From Synergistaceae bacterium (lineage in GTDB: Bacteria > Synergistota > Synergistia > Synergistales > Aminobacteriaceae), in assembly GCA_017475805.1 (NCBI GenBank), contig JAFVEW010000260.1:1-12509 (forward strand): a DNA stretch of 12,509 bases, read 5' to 3'. The notes under the pieces were generated by a model. The model did no database searches, was not told the origin of the DNA, and was given only the letters and a program-made list of their open reading frames with translations. Below are positions 7,265-12,509 of the stretch, one piece after another. Within the stretch, counting starts at the first letter, position 1; every line of letters begins with the position of its first letter. Made by a program: the position numbers and the translations under genes.

Positions 7265-8161
7265 ATGAAAAATTTTATTGCGTCTGCGTTTGTATTTATT
7301 TTCCTGTTTTCGTGCGCCAGTGCGGTTTATGCCGATGCTGCTGATGATTTGCGTGAAGAAATTGAGAGGCAGCTCGGGGATAATTCAATGGACATCGGGG
7401 ACTGGGTTGAGCGGGCCGTTTCTGAGGACATAAGCGTTGACATAGGTCCAGAAAATGAAATATCAAAAGACAAAACGTCGGGTGATAAATCAGGCGATCA
7501 AAAATCAAACGATAAAGTCGTGTGGGCGCAGGAGCCTTCACAGCTTGCCATAACCATTCTGACTTATGCCGAAATGAAAACGCTTCAGACAATCGAGGAA
7601 GACCAGCAGAAAATGATTAAAAAATGGAACAGCGGGCAGATTGAGTCCAGACGCAATAAAATTATCAATCACATCAAGAACGGCAGGGACATCTTAGCCA
7701 AATCCCCGGCGTTTAACCATTACGCGCAGGACATTGACGCGAAGATGTCAGCCCGTTATCCGGATTGGAAGCCTCTCATGACTATTGATGAAATGGCAAA
7801 GCGTATCAACGAGCGCAATAATAAATGGAAAGAGAGTCTAAAAGTTTATCTGAAGTCGATGAACGCGACAACTTCACATTTAGCTGATGATTTAGATATG
7901 CGTAATGAGTTATTGAAAATAATCAAGAAGCCCGAAGGCCAGACGCAGGCGTTGCAGGCGATAGGCGGATATTTCGACCATATGAATATGATGTTGACGC
8001 GCGATGAAACGACTATTCAGAGTCTTATAACGGTAATGATGGAACGCAAGCGCGATATTCAAGACGAACGCAATGATTTAGATAACGCTGTAAAAGAGGC
8101 AGGGACTTCGATAAAAAAATTCTCGCCTAAATCTAAGAAAAAATACAAGATAGGATTTTGA
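7265..8161 (+). CDS. trbJ: TrbJ/VirB5-like protein, copy D, with charged linker
   Basis: This 298-residue exported protein is most similar to copy C. The signal peptide is residues 1-23 (VYA|DAA). Residues 24-86 form an acidic, then low-complexity Lys/Asp/Ser/Gly linker with no counterpart in copy C. The shared body then starts at AQEPSQLAI (88). PDW is at 166-168 and GQTQALQAIGGY begins at 225, exactly 59 residues later, as in copy C. The final 74 residues end KYKIGF. An upstream in-frame ATG at 7244 was rejected because it adds seven residues before a normal signal peptide and lies inside copy C. The chosen ATG is 2 nt after the copy C stop, with GGGA at 7253-7256 as its ribosome site. Cys17 in LFSC resembles a lipobox, but Phe at -2 is not standard, so ordinary cleavage is preferred. 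Confidence 0.75.
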   Translation: MKNFIASAFVFIFLFSCASAVYADAADDLREEIERQLGDNSMDIGDWVERAVSEDISVDIGPENEISKDKTSGDKSGDQKSNDKVVWAQEPSQLAITILTYAEMKTLQTIEEDQQKMIKKWNSGQIESRRNKIINHIKNGRDILAKSPAFNHYAQDIDAKMSARYPDWKPLMTIDEMAKRINERNNKWKESLKVYLKSMNATTSHLADDLDMRNELLKIIKKPEGQTQALQAIGGYFDHMNMMLTRDETTIQSLITVMMERKRDIQDERNDLDNAVKEAGTSIKKFSPKSKKKYKIGF

Positions 8162-8163
8162 GA

Positions 8164-9459
8164 ATGTCAAAAAAAATTTTTAGCTTAATTATATTTTTAT
8201 TGTTAATAATTTCGGCTTCGCAAGCCTTTGCTGATGAGGCGAGCGTCGGGGCTGCTGTCGATTTTGCCGCGACAATATTTTCGACAAGTACGGCGACCGC
8301 AATATTAAACATAGCGCGCAGTTTGTTTATTTTCCTTGCTATGTTGTCGATAGCGTTGGGCTTGATACGAATGTTATTAACGGGTGAAGCCAACGTCGGA
8401 GCTTTAATAGTTCATATTGCAAAGTGGGCAATATACGGCGGAATTTTTATTTGGATAATGTCCGACCTTCCGAACGCGACTTTTATTCCTAAAATAATAG
8501 TAAACTCTTTTATTAATATTGCAGGCAAAACCGGCGGCGAAGTCAGTGTTGCTCCTGATGATATTTTAGCGTCAGGCATAAGGATTTACGGAATTATAGT
8601 TGAGCGCGGCTGGAATGCAGGCTGGGGCGACTTTTTAGGGATAACTTTCATCGGCATAATTATTTTAGTTGTCGTTGCAATGATAGCCGGATATATCGCC
8701 GTTGCTATTGTCGAAATGCACTTAGTAATTTGCGGCGGCGCGGTCTTGTTAGGCTTCGGAGGCTTTGAATATACCCGCGACATAGCTTTAAGTTATTTGC
8801 GCTATGCAATTTCTGTCGGAATAAAACTTTTAATGATTACGATAGTTTATGCGCTTGCTGTAAAACTTGTGCCGGAGTGGGAAAAAAGTTTTGCGGATTC
8901 AAAAGATATGTCAGCTCTTATCACAGGCGCGGGACAAATTTTAGGCGGAACAATTTGTGTCTTAATGATAGTGAAAATTATCCCGAATATAGCGCAGTCA
9001 ATAGTCAATAACGCTGTGATGTCGTTCGGTCATAATGCTCCGCAAGTCGGCTACACTTCATACGTAGAAACAAGAGGCACACCTTGGGGGTATCCGGGTT
9101 CGTTCATGAGCAGCATCGCAAATTCTTTCAGGGGTTCAAGCTCAACAGCCGGAGGAAATTACTCAGCTATTCAAGCTCAAGGACAAGTTGCAGGCTACAC
9201 CGCAAGAGCTGATGAAGTTATGTTCAATGAAGGAGGAGGCATTAATCAAACTCAAGTTAGACCTCAGACGGGACAAGCTCCTCAGGCACGGCCGGAGACA
9301 TTTACTCATTACGTACCGCCGGCAGGCGCAGCAAGCACAGCACAGAGAACGGCAACGACTCGAAATGTCAGCACCGTAGGCGGCGCAAATAGAGTCGTTT
9401 CAGCTCCGTCCGTTTCAGGCGACACAGGCAATAACATTAGCAGTGCTAAGAGAAGGTAA
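8164..9459 (+). CDS. trbL: TrbL, VirB6-like inner-membrane channel protein
   Basis: This 431-residue polytopic membrane protein is the TrbL/VirB6 component, thought to line the inner-membrane part of the channel. It has an N-terminal signal or first membrane segment (residues 1-24, AFA|DEA) and about five further hydrophobic segments. The family-typical block IVEMHLVICGGAVLLGFGG, followed by TRDIALSYLRYAI, lies near residues 180-220. The last 135 or so residues form a soluble tail rich in Gly, Ser, Thr, Gln and Ala with the basic end KRR, as in other TrbL proteins. The ATG is 2 nt after the copy D stop. AGGA at 8152-8155, within the last codons of copy D, is 8 nt upstream. A TTG at 8158 was rejected. 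Length and position are normal for the family. Confidence 0.9.
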   Translation: MSKKIFSLIIFLLLIISASQAFADEASVGAAVDFAATIFSTSTATAILNIARSLFIFLAMLSIALGLIRMLLTGEANVGALIVHIAKWAIYGGIFIWIMSDLPNATFIPKIIVNSFINIAGKTGGEVSVAPDDILASGIRIYGIIVERGWNAGWGDFLGITFIGIIILVVVAMIAGYIAVAIVEMHLVICGGAVLLGFGGFEYTRDIALSYLRYAISVGIKLLMITIVYALAVKLVPEWEKSFADSKDMSALITGAGQILGGTICVLMIVKIIPNIAQSIVNNAVMSFGHNAPQVGYTSYVETRGTPWGYPGSFMSSIANSFRGSSSTAGGNYSAIQAQGQVAGYTARADEVMFNEGGGINQTQVRPQTGQAPQARPETFTHYVPPAGAASTAQRTATTRNVSTVGGANRVVSAPSVSGDTGNNISSAKRR

Positions 9460-9495
9460 ATTTTAATTTTTTAATTGGGAGTGAAAGAGCCTAAA

Positions 9496-10185
9496 ATGTT
9501 ATTTGGTAGCAAAAAAGAAAAGGAACAACAAGAACAGGAAAACCCTTATCTCTCAGCTCGTAGAGAATACGGCGACAGATACGGCGCGGCTGTCAATGAA
9601 GCAGCACGATGGAGACAAATTTGTTTCTTGTTGTTGATGTTGTCTTTAGCTTTTGGAGCGATGATGATATGGCAGTCAAGCCAAAATAAAGTCATTCCAT
9701 ATGTTGTTCAGGTCGATAAACAGGGCTACACTGTTGCAATAAAACAAGGAACAGAAGTTACTCAGACTGATACAAGAGTAATTATTGCAGCGTTAAGCCG
9801 CTTTATCACGAACTTTAAGACGGTGGTGGCAGACCAATATGCACAACGTAGAATGGTCGATGAAGTTTATAACTATCTTGCTCAGAGCAGCTCGGCTGAA
9901 AACGTAGTAACGCATTATTACCGCGAAAATAATCCATTTGAGGCTAAGCGTACTATTTTAGTTGAAATAATTTCTGTTTTAGGTGTTGGTACAGACGGTA
10001 AATCTTGGCAAGTTCTTTGGACAGAAAAAGAAGTTATAGGCGGAACTGTTACGAATACGACAGAGTGGCGCGCGATTATATCGATAGGTCTCTCGCCGCT
10101 TCAAAATATGGCTGACATTATTAAAAATCCGCTTGGAATTTATGTAAAAGAGCTCAACATGGCTCAAGACGTTGTAAATGATTAA
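9496..10185 (+). CDS. trbF: TrbF, VirB8-like inner-membrane assembly protein
   Basis: This 229-residue bitopic protein is of the TrbF/VirB8 family, an inner-membrane assembly factor with a periplasmic NTF2-like domain. It has a charged Glu/Gln/Lys cytoplasmic start with NPYLSARREYGDRYG, then EAARWRQ leading into one membrane helix (about 41-59). The periplasmic domain begins VIPYVVQVDKQG, a family hallmark. The C-terminal region has NPLGIYVKELN. The ATG at 9496 was chosen because GAAAGAG lies 6 nt upstream (9483-9489) and TrbF proteins usually begin with a short MLF-type start. In-frame TTG 9475 and GTG 9481 would add seven or five residues and have no good ribosome site. The gene follows trbL after a 36-nt AT-rich gap. 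Confidence 0.92.
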   Translation: MLFGSKKEKEQQEQENPYLSARREYGDRYGAAVNEAARWRQICFLLLMLSLAFGAMMIWQSSQNKVIPYVVQVDKQGYTVAIKQGTEVTQTDTRVIIAALSRFITNFKTVVADQYAQRRMVDEVYNYLAQSSSAENVVTHYYRENNPFEAKRTILVEIISVLGVGTDGKSWQVLWTEKEVIGGTVTNTTEWRAIISIGLSPLQNMADIIKNPLGIYVKELNMAQDVVND

Positions 10186-10191
10186 GAAAGG
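10186..10191 (+). promoter_or_regulatory. Ribosome binding site of trbG
   Basis: GAAAGG directly follows the trbF stop and is 9 nt before the ATG at 10201. It supports that ATG over the in-frame TTG at 10192, which would overlap the end of the site. Confidence 0.65.
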
Positions 10192-10200
10192 TTGTTAGTT

Positions 10201-11358
10201 ATGAAATTAGTTAGAATTGTTTGTGTTTCTTCGTTGCTTTTGTGCCTTTTATCGGCTGTGAGCTTTGCCGCAACGCCCGGTTATGACCCTGAGACGGGAC
10301 AAATTATTTTGCCGTCCGAAACGACTTTAGGCGACGAATATAATTATCTGTATCAGCAGCCGCAGCAAACTTTAGTTGAAACAACTCCCGAAATGACCGA
10401 CGCTGAATATCAGCAGTATCAAAACGATCTCGAAGAAGCCCGCGAAGAACGCGCCCGTATTCAGCAATGGGAAAAAATGGATAAAGAAATTAAACTTCGA
10501 CGTTATGACGAAATGGTCTTTGACATTCGCAAAGATTTTGAAGGTGCTAAGACAGCGACTAATCCTTTCGTCGGCGAACAAGGCTATGTAATTTACCCTT
10601 ACGGCGAAGTCGTGCCGATTATAACTTGCAGACCGTTAAGAATGACCGATATAGCTCTTGAGCCAGGCGAGTCAATAATGGGGATTCATGCAGGCGACAC
10701 AACCCGCTGGCAGTTTGCTCCTTCGCAGTCAATGAAAAACGGTCTTTCTGTTTCTCATATAGTCGTCAAGCCTTTACAGCCCGGAATATCTACGAATTTA
10801 TTGATTCACACGGACAGAAGAACATATAATCTTGATTTCACGTCTACTGATGAGAATACTTATCTTAGAGGCGTTGCATTTTCGTATCAGCAAACAGATT
10901 TATCAAGCCTTTTTGTAAATAATTCTTCTAATTTCAGGACTAATAATAATAACAATGCTCAGTCTAACAAAGCTCTTGAAGACGAAATTCAATCAGGCAT
11001 GGACGGCGTAGACCTTGAAGACCTTTACACTCAATATCAAATTGAAAATAAAAAGAAAGTCGATTGGAGTCCGACTGCTGTATTCGATGACGGAACAAAA
11101 ACTTATATCCGTATGCCCGTGAGATTTAGCGAAACTCCTGCGTTTTATATAGTTTTAGATAAAAAGGCCACGCTCGCTAATTATCGCGTTAAGGGACGTT
11201 ACTATATTGTCGATAGACTTTTTGATAAAGCATATTTAAGAGTAGCTTCAAAAACCGTTACAATTACGCGCAAAGATAAATTAGTTGACTCGAATATTTT
11301 AGCTAACCGTGAAGACGAAATTATTAGACAAGTAGAAAAACGAGGTGTACGCAGGTAA
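10201..11358 (+). CDS. trbG: TrbG, VirB9-like core-complex protein
   Basis: This 385-residue periplasmic protein is of the TrbG/VirB9 family, part of the outer-membrane core complex with TrbI. The signal peptide is residues 1-23 (SFA|ATP). A Gln/Glu-rich segment follows with a probable coiled coil (about 55-100, EEAREERARIQQWEKMDKE), which makes the protein longer than the roughly 300 residues usual for the family. The VirB9 N-terminal domain spans about 115-230 (YPYGEVVPIITCRPLRMTDI; LEPGESI; WQFAPS). A linker with an Asn run follows. The C-terminal domain that contacts VirB7/VirB10-type partners contains DWSPTAVFDDGTKTYIRMP and YRVKGRYYIVDRLFDKAYLR. No VirB7-like lipoprotein gene is visible next to it. 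The start follows GAAAGG, and trbI starts 1 nt after the stop. Confidence 0.94.
   Translation: MKLVRIVCVSSLLLCLLSAVSFAATPGYDPETGQIILPSETTLGDEYNYLYQQPQQTLVETTPEMTDAEYQQYQNDLEEAREERARIQQWEKMDKEIKLRRYDEMVFDIRKDFEGAKTATNPFVGEQGYVIYPYGEVVPIITCRPLRMTDIALEPGESIMGIHAGDTTRWQFAPSQSMKNGLSVSHIVVKPLQPGISTNLLIHTDRRTYNLDFTSTDENTYLRGVAFSYQQTDLSSLFVNNSSNFRTNNNNNAQSNKALEDEIQSGMDGVDLEDLYTQYQIENKKKVDWSPTAVFDDGTKTYIRMPVRFSETPAFYIVLDKKATLANYRVKGRYYIVDRLFDKAYLRVASKTVTITRKDKLVDSNILANREDEIIRQVEKRGVRR
10942..10956 (+). repeat. AAT/AAC triplet run encoding five Asn in TrbG
   Basis: Five consecutive Asn codons (AAT AAT AAT AAC AAT) lie in the linker between the two VirB9 domains, in a context already rich in Asn and Ser (VNNSSNFRT). 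Triplet slippage would change the linker length without breaking the frame. The run may simply be a flexible spacer. Confidence 0.6.
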
Positions 11359-11359
11359 T

Positions 11360-12509
11360 ATGGAAGAAAAAGAAAACGATTTTGAACAGCAAGGGCTTGA
11401 CCGTTTCACGCCTAAGGGAAGCGACTCGCTGAAAAATACTAAATCTTCCTCAAAGCGTATCGCTATGTTCATGTTCTTGGGCGCGGGAGCTTTGTTTACG
11501 CTTGTTACTGCCGCTATCATGGGCTCTCAAGAGGTCATCAAAGGCGGAACGCCTCCTGACGCTATCGTAAGTCCTTCGCCGGGAGCACGCGCTATTATTC
11601 CGTCAATAGAGCTCCGTAATCCTGACCCTGAGCCTGAAGAACAGGAAGATTTAACAACGAGCCAAGCACTTGAACAGGCTAATCAAAATTTGCCGAGCCT
11701 GCCTACGCAAACTTTGCCTGTAGTTGTTCCGCAGCAAGTTCCGCAAGTTCAGCGCAATGTCGTTCGAGCTTACGGACGCAGAAATACTCAGCAGATACCT
11801 TTTCTATCTCAGGCAAGGAGAGCGGCTCACGAACAACGAATGGCAGCAGCAGCGGCTCAAACTTCAGTCGGCGGCGGAGGAGCGTCTAATCCTATGGCAG
11901 CTATTGACGCGCTTGATGCTTCACTTTCAAACGGCGAGGCGAGCATGACTCCCGGCATGGACATGAATATGGATATGGGCTCAACTTCAAGTTCGTCGGA
12001 ATTTTCTTCATTAACGGACCCTAACGGCTGGGCCAGAAAAGACGCGTTCTTGAATCAGCCTCTACCTGAGGGATATTCAAGGCATACGGTAACAGAAGCG
12101 AGAAGCGATTTTGAAGTCAAAGCCGGGACTGTAATTCCGTGTGTTTTAATCTCGGGATTAAATTCAGATTTGCCCGGCAACGCGATTGCGCAGGTTTCTG
12201 AAAACGTTTGGGACACAACAACAGGAAGATATTTATTAATTCCGCGAGGCTCAAGATTAATCGGAACTTATGATAACCAAATTTCATACGGACAAAATCG
12301 CGCGCTTGTAATTTGGAGCAGATTAATTTTCCCTGACGGCTCGTCAATAATGCTCGATAACTTGAAAGGTGCTGACCAGTCAGGCTATGCAGGCTTCAAA
12401 GATCGAGTAAATAAACATTGGGGTTCGTTAATAACCTCCGCGCTGCTTATCTCATTAATCGGTGCCGGCGTTGAGCTTGCTGAACCTAACAACAATAACA
12501 ACAACAATA
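11360..12509 (+). CDS. trbI: TrbI, VirB10-type core-complex protein (3' partial)
   Basis: The frame is open from ATG 11360 to the right edge, giving 383 complete codons with no stop. TrbI/VirB10 spans both membranes and couples ATP use to opening of the channel. A short cytoplasmic start (residues 1-33) precedes one membrane helix (about 34-54, IAMFMFLGAGALFTLV). A long Pro/Gln/Ala/Gly-rich periplasmic linker (about 60-230) includes a Met-rich stretch, MTPGMDMNMDMG. The VirB10 beta-barrel domain begins at about 255 with AGTVIPCVLISGLNSDLPG and continues through LLIPRGSRLIGTYDNQI, WSRLIFPDGSSI and GADQSGYAGFKDRVNKHW. Visible sequence ends at ISLIGAGVELAEP plus Asn repeats, in the region that forms the outer-membrane antenna loop in VirB10 relatives. 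Perhaps 50-80 residues are missing. The ATG is 1 nt after the trbG stop with no strong ribosome site, so translation is probably coupled. Confidence 0.95.
   Translation, partial: MEEKENDFEQQGLDRFTPKGSDSLKNTKSSSKRIAMFMFLGAGALFTLVTAAIMGSQEVIKGGTPPDAIVSPSPGARAIIPSIELRNPDPEPEEQEDLTTSQALEQANQNLPSLPTQTLPVVVPQQVPQVQRNVVRAYGRRNTQQIPFLSQARRAAHEQRMAAAAAQTSVGGGGASNPMAAIDALDASLSNGEASMTPGMDMNMDMGSTSSSSEFSSLTDPNGWARKDAFLNQPLPEGYSRHTVTEARSDFEVKAGTVIPCVLISGLNSDLPGNAIAQVSENVWDTTTGRYLLIPRGSRLIGTYDNQISYGQNRALVIWSRLIFPDGSSIMLDNLKGADQSGYAGFKDRVNKHWGSLITSALLISLIGAGVELAEPNNNNNNN
12488..12508 (+). repeat. AAC/AAT triplet run encoding seven Asn in TrbI (continues past window)
   Basis: Seven consecutive Asn codons run up to the right edge, just after the hydrophobic LISLIGAGVEL segment of the VirB10 domain. 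The full length of the run is not visible. It resembles the shorter Asn run in TrbG. Confidence 0.6.

Noticed and set aside
7265..7333. Copy D as a lipoprotein (LFSC near Cys17)
   Set aside because: Phe at position -2 does not fit the usual lipobox, and a normal signal peptidase site (VYA|DAA) follows. It is kept only as a remote option.
7296..7592. 98-residue open frame on the minus strand
   Set aside because: It is antisense to copy D, His- and Pro-rich without domain features, and best explained as a shadow of the coding strand.
9188..9379. 63-residue plus-strand open frame in the 3' part of trbL
   Set aside because: It is out of frame within the low-complexity TrbL tail, with no ribosome site and no recognisable features.
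11724..11948. 74-residue plus-strand open frame
   Set aside because: It overlaps in another frame the uninterrupted TrbI frame, which is clearly coding and runs to the right edge.

Overview
The window is one continuous stretch of a P-type (TrbB-TrbI) type IV secretion / mating-pair-formation operon, all on the + strand. Both ends are cut inside genes: trbB lacks its start on the left and trbI runs off the right edge. Signal peptides, a VirB9/VirB10-type core complex and a VirB2-type pilin imply a diderm (Gram-negative) host. The DNA is fairly AT-rich, with clear AAGGAG-type ribosome binding sites at several genes. The phylum cannot be fixed from the sequence. The gene order trbB-C-D-E-(J block)-L-F-G-I is the order known from Tn4371-type integrative conjugative elements and, less trbK and trbH, from Ti-plasmid trb operons. 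The likely setting is therefore a conjugative plasmid or ICE. Relaxase, coupling protein, integrase and origin of transfer are not in the window.

Layout: 2-694 TrbB ATPase (partial); 695-796 AT-rich gap; 797-1141 TrbC pilin; 1152-1463 TrbD; 1495-3984 TrbE ATPase; 3941-8161 a block of four secreted TrbJ/VirB5-like proteins (called A, B, C and D here); 8164-9459 TrbL; 9496-10185 TrbF; 10201-11358 TrbG; 11360-12509 TrbI (partial). Most junctions are overlaps or gaps of 1-35 nt, so the genes are probably translated from one polycistronic message. No RNA gene, insertion sequence, CRISPR array or convincing terminator was seen.

How the parts work together, from family knowledge: TrbE and TrbB are the cytoplasmic ATPases that drive assembly and secretion. 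TrbD and TrbL are inner-membrane parts. TrbF, TrbG and TrbI build the channel across the periplasm and outer membrane. TrbC is the main pilus subunit, and TrbJ-type proteins are minor pilus components or adhesins.

The notable part is the J block. Where related operons carry one trbJ, this one carries four tandem, divergent copies. All four have a signal peptide, a PD[Y/W] motif and a C-terminal module of nearly constant length (73-74 residues) that starts with GQT and ends in K-[L/I]-G-F(-N). The copies form two pairs. A and B share a CxC / W-x-P-L-x-W module. C and D share an AQEP start and an exact 59-residue spacing between PDW and GQT. Copy A carries about 180 extra residues of amphipathic helix between the shared motifs. 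This looks like a set of alternative pilus-tip or surface proteins on a common anchor, reminiscent of the amplified trwJ/trwL genes in the Bartonella Trw system.
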